From NCBI GenBank assembly GCA_029959615.1, contig JASCOD010000002.1:372001-436000 (forward strand): a stretch of DNA of 64,000 bases, given 5' to 3'. Numbering within the stretch: position 1 is the stretch's first letter; each line of letters starts with the position of its first letter. The notes under the pieces were generated by a model. The model saw only the letters and a program-made list of their open reading frames with translations. It was not told where the DNA came from and searched no databases. The stretch is from Flavobacteriaceae bacterium PS02338. Lineage in GTDB: Bacteria; Bacteroidota; Bacteroidia; Sphingobacteriales; Sphingobacteriaceae. A program made the position numbers and the translations under genes. This document shows positions 54,203-63,497 of the stretch, one piece after another.

Positions 54203-56095
54203 ATGACTGCAACAGAAGTTTTAAAGAAATATTGGGGATTTGATGTCTTTCGTCCGTTGCAGGAAGAGATTATTCAGTCAGTTATAAAGGGAGAGGATAC
54301 TTTAGCTCTTTTGCCCACTGGCGGAGGAAAATCTGTCTGTTTTCAGGTGCCTGCGATGATGATGGAAGGTATTTGTATTGTGGTTTCGCCTTTGGTGGCA
54401 CTCATGAAAGACCAAGTAGAAAACTTGAAAGCTAAGGGGATAGAAGCTATTGCAATTTACGCCGGAATGGGTAAGCGAGAAATCGATATTTTGCTAGATA
54501 ATTGTATTTACGGAAATATCAAGTTTCTTTATCTTTCTCCAGAGCGATTACTTTCAGAACTTGTTCGTGTACGTATTTCTTATATGAACGTCAACCTCAT
54601 TGCTATAGACGAAGCGCACTGTATTTCTCAGTGGGGTTATGATTTCCGTCCGCCTTACCTCAAAATTAAGGAGCTACGAGAAATTCTTCCTGACAAGCCA
54701 ATTTTAGCTTTGACAGCAACTGCTACGCCAGAAGTAAGAGTAGATATCATTGAAAAACTGGAATTGAAAGATGCGCAGGTTTTCGTGAAAAGCTTCTCTA
54801 GAAAGAACCTCAGTTATGTGGTTTTTAACCTCGATGATAAGCACAAAAAGTTAATTGATATCTGCAAAAATGTAAAGGGTTGTGGTTTGGTATATGTACG
54901 AAACCGACGCGAAACAGCAGAAATAGCTATGTTTTTACAGCGAAATCAAATTTCAGCGGATTTTTATCATGCAGGTTTAGAGAAGGATACTCGTTTTCAA
55001 AAACAGGAAGATTGGAAAACTGACAAAACCAGAATAATGGTGGCCACTAATGCTTTTGGGATGGGAATTGACAAGCCAAATGTTCGGTTTGTGGTGCATT
55101 TGGATTTGCCGGAAAGTTTAGAAGCGTATTACCAAGAAGCGGGCAGGGCAGGGCGTGATGAAAAACGAGCGTTCGGCGTTTTGCTGACCAATAAAGGAGA
55201 CCAAAAAGTCTTAGAAGCTAAGTACACTGATAGTTTTCCATCGGTTGATGAAATCAAGAAAGTCTACCATTATTTAGGCAATTACTACCAATTGGCTTAT
55301 GGCGCTGGGGAAGGTTTAAGTTTTGAGTTCGACTTGGCAGATTTTTGCAAACGTTTCAATATCGGTGTCATTAAAACAATGGCAGCACTTAAGTTTTTAG
55401 AACGAGATGGCTATCTAACGCTCTCAGAGAATATTTTTATTCAATCAAGGTTGATGTTTGCAGTTGGTCACGAAGATGTTTACCGTTTTCAGATAGAAAA
55501 TGCCGCTTTCGATCCTATTATAAAAACCATTCAACGTTCATACGGAGGTGCTTTTGATGGCTATGTAAAAATCAAAGAAAGTGATTTGTCGAACAGATTA
55601 AAAGTATCTTATAACGATGTAATTGCTTATTTAAAAAAGCTGCAGGAATATAATATCATTTCATATTTGCCTCAAACAGACCAGCCTCAATTGCAATTTG
55701 TTACATCCAGACTGGATATGCTGCATTTAGATGTAGATGCGAAGTTTATTCAGTTGAGAAAGGAAATACAGAGCACTCAAATTGAGGCGGTGCTGGCTTA
55801 TGCGTCTAGCGAAATTTGTAGAAGTATCCAACTGCTTACCTATTTTGGAGAAAGCAAAGCTGATAAATGTGGTGTTTGCGACGTTTGTTTGGCGGAAAAG
55901 AAGCAGGAAGAGTTAGCGGAGTATAATGATAAAATTGAATTTGAAATTTCTACTGCATTGCAGCGCAATCATTTAGATTTAGATGATTTGGTGAATAGCA
56001 TACAAACAGGCACAGATAACGATAAAATAGATCGGATTAGGGAGCTTCTTGATGCGGGTAAAATCAAAACCGATGGAAAGAAATATTATTTGTAG
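54203..56095 (+). CDS. recQ: RecQ-family ATP-dependent DNA helicase
   Basis: 630 residues from ATG 54203 (MTATEVLKKYWGFDVFRPLQ); the longer frame begins inside the repeat. The helicase core has LLPTGGGKSVCFQVPA (Walker A), AIDEAHCISQWGYDFRP and the QEAGRAGRD motif VI. The zinc-binding Cys have the usual CX16CX2CX2C spacing (Cys539, 556, 559, 562), but they come after a long winged-helix-like part, about 160 residues later than in E. coli RecQ. No HRDC domain follows. It is a DNA repair helicase. Confidence 0.93.
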   Translation: MTATEVLKKYWGFDVFRPLQEEIIQSVIKGEDTLALLPTGGGKSVCFQVPAMMMEGICIVVSPLVALMKDQVENLKAKGIEAIAIYAGMGKREIDILLDNCIYGNIKFLYLSPERLLSELVRVRISYMNVNLIAIDEAHCISQWGYDFRPPYLKIKELREILPDKPILALTATATPEVRVDIIEKLELKDAQVFVKSFSRKNLSYVVFNLDDKHKKLIDICKNVKGCGLVYVRNRRETAEIAMFLQRNQISADFYHAGLEKDTRFQKQEDWKTDKTRIMVATNAFGMGIDKPNVRFVVHLDLPESLEAYYQEAGRAGRDEKRAFGVLLTNKGDQKVLEAKYTDSFPSVDEIKKVYHYLGNYYQLAYGAGEGLSFEFDLADFCKRFNIGVIKTMAALKFLERDGYLTLSENIFIQSRLMFAVGHEDVYRFQIENAAFDPIIKTIQRSYGGAFDGYVKIKESDLSNRLKVSYNDVIAYLKKLQEYNIISYLPQTDQPQLQFVTSRLDMLHLDVDAKFIQLRKEIQSTQIEAVLAYASSEICRSIQLLTYFGESKADKCGVCDVCLAEKKQEELAEYNDKIEFEISTALQRNHLDLDDLVNSIQTGTDNDKIDRIRELLDAGKIKTDGKKYYL

Positions 56096-56176
56096 AATTT
56101 GAATAACCAATTAATTATCTGATTAAAATACAACTTATCGATTATCAATGCTGTATCCTACATTTACGTAACACTG

Positions 56177-56240
56177 ACCCTGAAATAAATTCAGGGTGAC
56201 GCTAGATTTGGCACTCTGTCATGCTGAATTCATTTCAGCA
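56177..56240. repeat. Two adjacent hairpins, CTGAA/TTCAG families
   Basis: ACCCTGAA (56177-56184) with TTCAGGGT (56190-56197), and TGCTGAA (56222-56228) with TTCAGCA (56234-56240). Both are perfect short stems. The second resembles the CATGCTGA type seen at 40102 and 63044. Confidence 0.7.
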
Positions 56241-56328
56241 TCAGCTTTAGCAGTATTTATTATATGCCTAATAAATGAACTTTGATAATTTTTGAAAGGA
56301 TTGGCAAAGTGCAATTAACCAAATTTCC

Positions 56329-56336
56329 TATCTTAG
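56329..56336 (+). promoter_or_regulatory. Candidate -7 box of the MFS transporter gene
   Basis: TATCTTAG matches 5 of 6 fixed bases of TAnnTTTG. Start near 56341, leader of about 18 nt. Confidence 0.4.
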
Positions 56337-56358
56337 CCGCAATAAACAACACAGATTT

Positions 56359-57729
56359 ATGAAAGACGAGCTTTTAAAGTCCTCTTCTGGGGATTTAGGG
56401 GTTAAAAACGATAAAAAGACAATACGCTCTTGGGCCTTTTTCGATTGGGCAAATTCAGCATATAACCTAGTCATTACTTCTACCATATTTCCGGCTTATT
56501 ACACTGCTATAACTGGTGATAAGAATGACAATACCATTGACTACGTTTATTTCTTCGGATATAAGATCATTAATTCAGCTTTATATAGCTACGCAATGGC
56601 TTTCGCTTTTCTAGTGATTGCTTTATTATCTCCAATATTATCTTCTATAGCAGATACGAGAGGTAACAAGAAAATCTTTATGAAAATGTTTACTTACATT
56701 GGCGCAATTGCTTGTAGTGCACTCTTTTTCTTTGAGATGAATACCGAAAAAGGAATTGATACATTGAATTTCAGTGTAATTATGTTTGTGATAGCTGCTG
56801 TAGGGTTTTGGGGAAGTTTGGTGTTTTATAACTCGTACCTACCAGAAATAGCAACAGTAGAAGAACAAGATAATGTAAGTGCAAAAGGTTTTACGTACGG
56901 ATATATTGGTAGTATCATTTTACAAATTATCTGCTTTGTATTTGTATTTAAGCCAGAATGGTTTGGGATTGTTGATGCTTCAATTCCAGCACGTTTGTCA
57001 TTTCTTCTAGTGGGTATTTGGTGGATAGGCTTTGCTCAAATTCCTTTTAAAAACCTTCCAAAAGGTAGCCCTAACTTCAAAACAGAAAAGAAAAACATCA
57101 TGAGCAGTGGTTTCCAAGAACTCAATAAAGTTTGGAACCAAGTAAAGCAAATGAAGTATCTGAAAAGATTTTTATTCGCATTCTTCTTTTATTCAATGGG
57201 AGTACAAACAGTAATGTTGGTCGCCACCATTTTTGGAGAGAAAATATTGCATTTACCAACAACGAAACTTATAGCAACAATCATTATCTTACAATTAGTG
57301 GCTATTCCGGGCGCAATGCTGATGTCTTACCTGTCATCAAAGAAATTTGGTAACGTAAATGTACTGATCGGCGTGGTAGTGATTTGGATTGGTAGTTGTA
57401 TTGCTGCTTATTTCATTCATACCGAATATCAATTTTATGCTTTAGCTGCTGTTATTGGTTTAATAATGGGGGGGATTCAATCTTTATCACGTTCTACATA
57501 TTCTAAATTTTTACCACAATCAAGTCCAGATCATACCTCTTTCTTCAGCTTTTACGATGTAACTGAGAAGGTTGCGTTGGTTTTTGGGATGTTCAGTTTC
57601 GGTTATATCGAAGTACTCAGCGGAAGCATGCGTAATTCGGTCATCGCATTAGCCATCTTTTTTGTTTTAGGTTTAGTATTTTTGCTGCTCTTAAAAAAGG
57701 TACAGCCCAAAGCGGTAGTTGTAGTGTAA
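56359..57729 (+). CDS. MFS transporter, UMF1/Atg22-like family
   Basis: 456 residues, about 12 helices. The family signature WAFFDWANSAYNLVITSTIF occurs right at the start, and GGIQSLSRSTYSKFLPQ late. Bacterial members of this group are poorly studied. A LutA-like gene follows by 23 bases on the same strand, so the two may work together, but no shared substrate is known. Confidence 0.88.
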   Translation: MKDELLKSSSGDLGVKNDKKTIRSWAFFDWANSAYNLVITSTIFPAYYTAITGDKNDNTIDYVYFFGYKIINSALYSYAMAFAFLVIALLSPILSSIADTRGNKKIFMKMFTYIGAIACSALFFFEMNTEKGIDTLNFSVIMFVIAAVGFWGSLVFYNSYLPEIATVEEQDNVSAKGFTYGYIGSIILQIICFVFVFKPEWFGIVDASIPARLSFLLVGIWWIGFAQIPFKNLPKGSPNFKTEKKNIMSSGFQELNKVWNQVKQMKYLKRFLFAFFFYSMGVQTVMLVATIFGEKILHLPTTKLIATIIILQLVAIPGAMLMSYLSSKKFGNVNVLIGVVVIWIGSCIAAYFIHTEYQFYALAAVIGLIMGGIQSLSRSTYSKFLPQSSPDHTSFFSFYDVTEKVALVFGMFSFGYIEVLSGSMRNSVIALAIFFVLGLVFLLLLKKVQPKAVVVV

Positions 57730-57752
57730 GAAGAAATACCTAAAAAAGTAGC

Positions 57753-58490
57753 ATGAAAATTGAATTGTTTATTCCTTGTTTTGTAGATCAGTTATATCCA
57801 GAAACGGCTTTTAATACTATAAAAGTACTGGAGAAGGCAGGTTGCGAAATAACCTATAATTCTAAACAGACATGTTGCGGACAACCGGCTTACAATGCAG
57901 GTTACTGGGAGCAAGCCAAAGAGATAGGTACAAAATTCTTAGCAGATTTTTCTGATACTGAATATATTGTTGCACCATCAGCATCTTGCGTTGGGATGGT
58001 TAAAGGTGGCTACAATGACCTATTTACCAACACCATCGTTCATAATAAATGCCGTAGTCTGCAGTCAAATATCTTCGAGTTGTCGGATTTTTTAATCAAC
58101 GTATTAAAGAAAGACTATTTTGGAGCTGAATTGGAGGGTAAAGCTGTTTATCACGACTCGTGCAGTGGACTGAGAGAATGCAAGATCAAAGAAGAGCCTC
58201 GTCAATTGCTTTCTAGAGTAATAGGATTGGAAATGCTCGAAATGAAGGACACCGACATGTGTTGTGGTTTTGGTGGTACCTTTGCAGTTAAATTTGATGC
58301 GATCTCTTCGGCAATGGCTGAACAAAAAATAAATAATGCCTTAGAAATGGATGCCGATTATATCATCTCTACAGATCTTTCCTGTTTGCTGCATCTTGAT
58401 GGTTATATTAAAAAGAACAATCTTCCAATAAAAACAATGCACTTAGCGGATGTATTAGCTAACGGTTGGTTAGAAAGTACTGAATACTAA
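57753..58490 (+). CDS. LutA/YkgE-like protein with CCG motifs
   Basis: 245 residues. Two cysteine-rich CCG motifs occur: TCCGQPAYNAGY and MCCGFGGTFAVK. This is the form of LutA, part of an iron-sulfur L-lactate oxidation system. LutB and LutC are not beside it in this window, so lactate use is unproved. It lies just after the MFS gene. Confidence 0.85.
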   Translation: MKIELFIPCFVDQLYPETAFNTIKVLEKAGCEITYNSKQTCCGQPAYNAGYWEQAKEIGTKFLADFSDTEYIVAPSASCVGMVKGGYNDLFTNTIVHNKCRSLQSNIFELSDFLINVLKKDYFGAELEGKAVYHDSCSGLRECKIKEEPRQLLSRVIGLEMLEMKDTDMCCGFGGTFAVKFDAISSAMAEQKINNALEMDADYIISTDLSCLLHLDGYIKKNNLPIKTMHLADVLANGWLESTEY

Positions 58491-58605
58491 TTGTTTAGTT
58501 TATTGTAAAACTCTAGTTATAATTTAGGTAAATTATTCTCTTTTAATACAATATATTGTTGATTGGAGTAAATTTGTTCGATTATTATTTCAGAAATAAT
58601 TTAAA

Positions 58606-59496
58606 ATGAAGAAAATATTTATCGCCTTTTTAAGCGTTTTAGCTCTCGCTGTTAACGTACAGGCACAAAAGAAATCTGGAGCCATCCAATTTGAAAGTGT
58701 AATTGATCCTATTGCAGCGGCAGAAGCTAGTGGTAGGCAAATTTCTGATGAAATGAAAGCTCGTATGCCAAAGTCTATCAAAGCCAATTACGAACTGCTT
58801 TACAATGCATCTAATGCTAGCTTTATGCCTGTAACCGAGACAGAAGATAGTAATACTGGTGGTGGGGGTGGTGGCAGGCCTGGTGGTATGAGGTTTGGAT
58901 TTGGTGGTTTCGGTGGTGGAGGTAATAGAGAGTATTATTACACTTTTGCGGATCAGAAAGTAGTGGAGGTTTTTGATATGATGGATACTACTTATGTAAT
59001 GCCAACTAAATTAACTTTGTCATCAATCAATCAATTTGGTAATGGTGGAAGAAATAACAATCAGAATAATAACGCGGTACAATTTTTAGATGTTCCACCA
59101 ACCGTAGAGATCGTCAAAACTGACGAAACTAAAAAAATAGTAAATCTTGACTGCAAAAAGGTGATCATCAGAACTACTCGTAAAGCTAAAGTTTTAGGCA
59201 TGGATAAAGACGTGGTGGATGAAACCATACTTTGGTACACCAATGACCTAGGTTTCAACTTTTCTCCAATGCCAAATTTATGGACAGAAGGAGCCGTTTT
59301 AGCGATCGAAATTAAAGGTGGTGGCACGATAGCGAAAAGCATCGAATACAGAAACGTTAGTAATAAAGACGTAGCCGCACCTAAAAAGGCAACAGCAATT
59401 ACTCCAGAGCAATATCAAGCTAAACAAGCTGCAATGATGGCTAGGTTTAGGAATAATAATAACAATCGTCAAGGCGCTACTGGAAGAGTAAACTAA
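58606..59496 (+). CDS. GLPGLI family protein
   Basis: 296 residues with a signal peptide (MKKIFIAFLSVLALAVNVQA). The sequence pattern VKTDETKKIVNLDCKKVIIR and TILWYTNDLGFNFSPMPN matches the GLPGLI family (TIGR01200), which is restricted to Bacteroidota and unknown in function. The GLPGLI motif proper is weak here (LWTEGAVLAIE). A glycine-rich loop lies at about 85-105. Confidence 0.75.
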   Translation: MKKIFIAFLSVLALAVNVQAQKKSGAIQFESVIDPIAAAEASGRQISDEMKARMPKSIKANYELLYNASNASFMPVTETEDSNTGGGGGGRPGGMRFGFGGFGGGGNREYYYTFADQKVVEVFDMMDTTYVMPTKLTLSSINQFGNGGRNNNQNNNAVQFLDVPPTVEIVKTDETKKIVNLDCKKVIIRTTRKAKVLGMDKDVVDETILWYTNDLGFNFSPMPNLWTEGAVLAIEIKGGGTIAKSIEYRNVSNKDVAAPKKATAITPEQYQAKQAAMMARFRNNNNNRQGATGRVN

Positions 59497-59518
59497 GAAA
59501 TTCCATTTTATATTTTCT

Positions 59519-59549
59519 GAATGTCTCGGCTTTAGTCGGGACATTTTTT
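59519..59549 (+). terminator. Terminator after the GLPGLI gene
   Basis: ATGTCTCG (59521-59528) pairs with CGGGACAT (59537-59544) with one G-T wobble, and T-residues follow (59545-59549). Confidence 0.8.
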
Positions 59550-59561
59550 GTATATACACCA

Positions 59562-59637
59562 CGTCATTGCGAGGCACGAAGCAATCTTAAAGCTATAGAA
59601 ATTATTTTATGAGATTGCTTCGTGCCTCGCAATGACG
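59562..59637. repeat. Perfect 26-bp inverted repeat, same arm as at 36552
   Basis: Arms 59562-59587 and 59612-59637 are exact complements with a 24-bp spacer. The 26-bp arm is identical to the core of the arm at 36552-36579, while the spacer is different. Confidence 0.95.
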
Positions 59638-59679
59638 ACAACACTTAAAATCTAACCTGAAAATTTCACTAGAAAACCC

Positions 59680-59687
59680 TATCTTTG
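59680..59687 (+). promoter_or_regulatory. -7 box of thrS
   Basis: TATCTTTG, a full TAnnTTTG match. Start near 59692, leader of about 66 nt to the ATG at 59758. Confidence 0.6.
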
Positions 59688-59696
59688 CACCAAATT

Positions 59697-59720
59697 AAAA
59701 TCACACACGTAAGTGATTTT
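59697..59720. promoter_or_regulatory. Hairpin in the thrS leader
   Basis: AAAATCAC (59697-59704) and GTGATTTT (59713-59720) are perfect complements with an 8-nt loop, directly downstream of the predicted start site. A control role is possible but not shown; no tRNA-like structure was seen. Confidence 0.55.
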
Positions 59721-59757
59721 GCATAACAATTTTATAAACTCTAAATCATAGTTGTAG

Positions 59758-61683
59758 ATGATTAACATTACATTACCTGACGGCTCAGTACGTCAGTATG
59801 AACAAGGCGTAAATGCCCATCAAATTGCCTTATCGATATCAGAAGGCTTAGCAAGAAACGTTTTAGCGGCAGAAGTAAATGGTGAAATTTGGGACAGTTC
59901 TCGTTCAATTGAAGCCGACTCTGCGGTTAAGTTGTTAACTTGGAACGATACAGCAGGTAAATCAACTTTCTGGCACTCATCGGCACACATCATGGCCGAA
60001 GCTTTAGAAGCACTTTATCCAGGTACTAAATTTGGTATCGGTCCAGCTATCGAAACTGGTTTTTATTACGATGTAGATTTCGGCGATAGAGAATTTTCAT
60101 CAGATGACTTCAAGAAGATTGAAGACAAAATGCTGGAGCTAGCTAAACAAAAAGAAGTCTTCGAGCGTAAAAGCGTAAGCAAAGCTGATGCTGTAAAATA
60201 TTTCACAGAAAAAGGCGATGAGTACAAATTAGACCTTATTGATGGCTTAGAAGATGGGAAAATTACTTTCTATACACAAGGTGATTTTACCGATTTATGC
60301 CGTGGTCCACATATTCCGAATACTGGTTTCATCAAAGCAATAAAATTGATGAATGTTGCTGGTGCTTATTGGAGAGGCGACGAAACTAAAAAGCAATTGA
60401 CTCGTATTTACGGTGTTACTTTTCCTAAGGCAAGTGAGTTAACAGAGTATCTTCACATGATTGAAGAAGCTAAAAAACGTGACCACCGTAAATTGGGTAA
60501 AGAATTAGAACTTTTCACTTTCTCAGAAAAAGTAGGGATGGGCTTGCCAATGTGGTTGCCAAAAGGCACTGCACTGCGTGAACGTTTAGTTCAGTTCTTA
60601 ACTAAAGCACAACAAAAATCGGGTTACGAACAAGTAATTACACCGCATATTGGCCACAAGAACTTATATATTACTTCTGGTCACTATGAGAAATATGGTA
60701 AAGACAGCTTTCAGCCAATAAAGACACCTCAAGAAGGAGAGGAGTTCTTCTTAAAACCGATGAATTGCCCTCACCATTGTGAGTTATATAAATTTAAGCC
60801 TCGTTCATATAAGGATTTACCAGTTCGATTTGCGGAGTTTGGTACAGTTTATCGTTATGAGCAAAGTGGAGAATTACATGGTTTAACTCGTGTACGTGGG
60901 TTTACTCAAGATGATGCGCACTTATTCTGTCGTCCAGACCAAGTAAAAGACGAGTTTAAAAAAGTGATCGATTTGGTACTTCATGTATTTAAGTCTCTAG
61001 GTTTTGATAACTATGTTGCTCAAGTTTCGTTACGTGACCCAGAGAACAAGGCAAAATATATCGGTTCTGATGAAAATTGGAAACTAGCCGAAACTGCAAT
61101 TATTGAAGCAGCGGAAGAAAAAGGTTTACCTACTGTAGTAGAGTATGGAGAAGCAGCTTTTTACGGGCCTAAGTTAGATTTTATGGTTCGTGATGCGCTA
61201 GGTAGAAAATGGCAATTGGGTACTATTCAGGTAGATTATAACCTGCCAGAGCGTTTCGAATTGGAATATACTGGTAGCGATAATCAGAAACATCGTCCAG
61301 TTATGATACACCGAGCACCTTTCGGTTCTTTGGAGCGTTTCGTAGCTGTGTTGATTGAACATTGCGGTGGAAACTTCCCATTATGGCTTTCTCCCGAGCA
61401 ATATATCATTCTTCCTATTTCAGAAAAGTATGAAGAATATGCAAAAAAAGTTTCAGAAGATTTAAATAATTCCGATATTCGCGGTCTGATTGACTTTCGT
61501 GATGAGAAGATTGGAAGGAAAATCAGGGATGCTGAAGTTAAAAAGTTGCCTTATATGCTGATTATCGGCGAAAAGGAAATGGAAGAAGGAAAGGTTTCCG
61601 TTCGTAAACATGGCGAAGGAGATTTGGGAAGTATGACTTTGGCAGAATTTAGTGAATTAATTAATAAAGAAATAACAGTTTAA
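59758..61683 (+). CDS. thrS: Threonyl-tRNA synthetase
   Basis: 641 residues. The N-terminal TGS domain ([20 protein letters not shown]) is followed by the editing domain ([19 protein letters not shown]) and a class II core with [39 protein letters not shown] and [19 protein letters not shown]. It charges tRNA-Thr. infC follows after 13 bases, so the two share a transcript, as in many bacteria. Confidence 0.97.
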   Translation: MINITLPDGSVRQYEQGVNAHQIALSISEGLARNVLAAEVNGEIWDSSRSIEADSAVKLLTWNDTAGKSTFWHSSAHIMAEALEALYPGTKFGIGPAIETGFYYDVDFGDREFSSDDFKKIEDKMLELAKQKEVFERKSVSKADAVKYFTEKGDEYKLDLIDGLEDGKITFYTQGDFTDLCRGPHIPNTGFIKAIKLMNVAGAYWRGDETKKQLTRIYGVTFPKASELTEYLHMIEEAKKRDHRKLGKELELFTFSEKVGMGLPMWLPKGTALRERLVQFLTKAQQKSGYEQVITPHIGHKNLYITSGHYEKYGKDSFQPIKTPQEGEEFFLKPMNCPHHCELYKFKPRSYKDLPVRFAEFGTVYRYEQSGELHGLTRVRGFTQDDAHLFCRPDQVKDEFKKVIDLVLHVFKSLGFDNYVAQVSLRDPENKAKYIGSDENWKLAETAIIEAAEEKGLPTVVEYGEAAFYGPKLDFMVRDALGRKWQLGTIQVDYNLPERFELEYTGSDNQKHRPVMIHRAPFGSLERFVAVLIEHCGGNFPLWLSPEQYIILPISEKYEEYAKKVSEDLNNSDIRGLIDFRDEKIGRKIRDAEVKKLPYMLIIGEKEMEEGKVSVRKHGEGDLGSMTLAEFSELINKEITV

Positions 61684-61696
61684 ACAAGGAAAGCAT

Positions 61697-62266
61697 TTGG
61701 CATTAGGAAGACCAGGATTTAACAGGGGACCACGTCCACCTTTTAAGAAAAAAGAAGCAGAACATAATATTAACGAGCATATTCGTGCTCAAGAAGTTAG
61801 GCTGTCTGGGGATAATGTAGAGCAAGGTATTTATCCATTGTCTAAGGCATTGGCAATTGCAGATGAGCTAGAACTTGATTTAGTAGAGATTTCTCCAAAC
61901 GCTAATCCACCTGTTTGTCGTATTATGGACTATAGTAAGTTCATGTATGAGCAAAAGAAAAAGCAAAAGGAAATTAAAGCTAATGCTAAGCAAACGGTTA
62001 TTAAAGAAATCCGTTTCGGACCTAACACCAACGACCACGATTTTCAATTCAAATTGAAACACGCTATTGGTTTCTTGGAAGCAGGCGAAAAAGTGAGAGC
62101 TTATGTGCACTTTAAAGGTAGAGCTATTGTTTACAAAGAACAAGGTGAAATCTTATTGTTGAAATTTGCTCAAGCGTTGGAAGAGATAGGTAAAGTAGAA
62201 CTTCTACCTAAACTAGAAGGTAAGCGTATGTTTTTAACATTAGCACCTAAAGCAGCAAAAAAGTAA
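61697..62266 (+). CDS. infC: Translation initiation factor IF-3 with TTG start
   Basis: 189 residues from TTG 61697 ([20 protein letters not shown]); no in-frame ATG occurs before the middle of the protein. An AAGGA Shine-Dalgarno site at 61686-61690 has correct 6-base spacing, which decides the start. IF-3 features include [34 protein letters not shown] and [14 protein letters not shown] [22 protein letters not shown]-3 edits initiation; in E. coli infC starts with AUU and is self-controlled, and the rare TTG start here fits the same idea. Confidence 0.95.
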   Translation: MALGRPGFNRGPRPPFKKKEAEHNINEHIRAQEVRLSGDNVEQGIYPLSKALAIADELELDLVEISPNANPPVCRIMDYSKFMYEQKKKQKEIKANAKQTVIKEIRFGPNTNDHDFQFKLKHAIGFLEAGEKVRAYVHFKGRAIVYKEQGEILLLKFAQALEEIGKVELLPKLEGKRMFLTLAPKAAKK

Positions 62267-62289
62267 TAAATTATATAAATTAACAGGTT

Positions 62290-62490
62290 ATGCCAAAAAT
62301 GAAAACCAATTCCAGTGCTAAAAAGCGTTTTTCGCTTACTGGAACAGGTAAAATTGCAAGAAAGAACGCCTACAAAAGTCACATCTTAACAAAAAAGAGT
62401 ACTAAACGTAAGCGTAACTTAACCACCACTAGCATGGTAAATGATGCTGACATGGGCAACGTTAAACGTATGCTTTGCATCGGTAAGTAA
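62290..62490 (+). CDS. rpmI: Ribosomal protein bL35
   Basis: 66 residues, a basic protein typical of L35 ([20 protein letters not shown]). It follows infC by 23 bases in the standard order infC-rpmI-rplT. It assembles into the 50S subunit. Confidence 0.97.
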   Translation: MPKMKTNSSAKKRFSLTGTGKIARKNAYKSHILTKKSTKRKRNLTTTSMVNDADMGNVKRMLCIGK

Positions 62491-62563
62491 TTAATTTTTA
62501 ACCCGATACTCGGTTTCAAGTTTGCGATAAAAAGCAACACCGCTTATCAAAACACAACACATT

Positions 62564-62908
62564 ATGCCTCGTTCGGTAAACGTAGTAGCTGCTAGACGCA
62601 GAAGGAAAAAAGTCCTAAATATGGCCAAAGGCTATTGGGGATCAAGAAGCAAGGTTTTTACCATTGCTAAAAACACAGTTGAAAAAGGTTTGCAATATGC
62701 ATACCGTGACCGTAAAGCTAAGAAAAGAGAATTCCGTGCTTTATGGATTCAACGTATCAACGCTGGTGCTCGCGAGTACGGCGTATCTTACTCTCAACTA
62801 ATTGGTAAATTAGCTGCAAAAAACATCGGTTTAAACCGTAAAGTTTTAGCTGATTTAGCAATGAACAATAAAGAAGCTTTCAAAGCTGTTATTGATGCAG
62901 TAAAATAA
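62564..62908 (+). CDS. rplT: Ribosomal protein bL20
   Basis: 114 residues, usual length. Family pieces include [40 protein letters not shown] and [20 protein letters not shown]. It binds 23S rRNA early in assembly and in other bacteria also controls the infC operon by binding its leader; no such leader structure was identified here. 73 bp after rpmI. Confidence 0.97.
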   Translation: MPRSVNVVAARRRRKKVLNMAKGYWGSRSKVFTIAKNTVEKGLQYAYRDRKAKKREFRALWIQRINAGAREYGVSYSQLIGKLAAKNIGLNRKVLADLAMNNKEAFKAVIDAVK

Positions 62909-62925
62909 GATACTGAAATATTAAG

Positions 62926-62957
62926 AAAAGGGAGCGATGAAAATTGCTCCCTTTTTT
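62926..62957 (+). terminator. Terminator of the thrS-infC-rpmI-rplT operon
   Basis: AAAAGGGAGC (62926-62935) and GCTCCCTTTT (62946-62955) pair with a further GAT/ATT part and a GAAA tetraloop, followed by T residues. Confidence 0.95.
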
Positions 62958-62973
62958 GTTTCAATGAATTTTT

Positions 62974-63049
62974 CGTCATTGCGAGGAGGAACGACGAAGC
63001 AATCTTTAGTGTGCTTTAAAACTGATACTGAAATAAATTCAGCATGACG
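62974..63049. repeat. Hybrid palindrome: left arm GTCATTGCGAGG type, right arm CATGAC type
   Basis: The left end CGTCATTGCGAGG with ACGAAGCAATCT (62974-63007) matches the 36552 family, while the right end ACTGAAATAAATTCAGCATGACG (to 63049) matches the CATGCTGA family. The outermost CGTCAT and ATGACG are complementary. Confidence 0.7.
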
Positions 63050-63163
63050 GATTAGTTGGTATCATCCTAGTCTGTAACGAACTGAAAAGCTGCTTCTCTG
63101 GATAGACGAGATTGAGTGGGCTGTCTGTCTCAAATCACATAGAAAAGCAAACTATTTCCTGTT

Positions 63164-63171
63164 TATCTTTG
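63164..63171 (+). promoter_or_regulatory. -7 box of trxA
   Basis: TATCTTTG, a full TAnnTTTG match. Start near 63176, leader of about 19 nt to the ATG at 63195. Confidence 0.6.
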
Positions 63172-63194
63172 TTCGTTTTAAAAGGAATAAAGTT

Positions 63195-63494
63195 ATGTCA
63201 AAGTTTACAGAGTTGATTAATGGCGAAAAACCTGTGTTAGTAGATTTTTTTGCAGAATGGTGTGCGCCTTGTAAAGCAATGAGCCCAATTTTAAAAGAGC
63301 TGAAAAGTCAAATAGGAGATAAAGCCTCCATCATTAAAATTGATGTAGATAAAAATCAGGCAGCTGCAAGTGCATTTAATGTACAAGGTGTTCCAACTTT
63401 CATTTTATTTAAAAAAGGAAAAGCGGTTTGGCGACAAAGTGGTGCTGTTTTAGTACCGCAATTAAAACAGCTAATTGAACTTCACTCAAGTTAG
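63195..63494 (+). CDS. trxA: Thioredoxin
   Basis: 99 residues, a single domain without signal peptide. The active site is WCAPCK (Ala in place of the usual Gly of WCGPCK), in the segment [20 protein letters not shown]; the cis-Pro is in [13 protein letters not shown]. It reduces disulfides in the cytosol. It ends 3 bases from the convergent metallophosphoesterase gene. Confidence 0.95.
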   Translation: MSKFTELINGEKPVLVDFFAEWCAPCKAMSPILKELKSQIGDKASIIKIDVDKNQAAASAFNVQGVPTFILFKKGKAVWRQSGAVLVPQLKQLIELHSS

Positions 63495-63497
63495 CGC

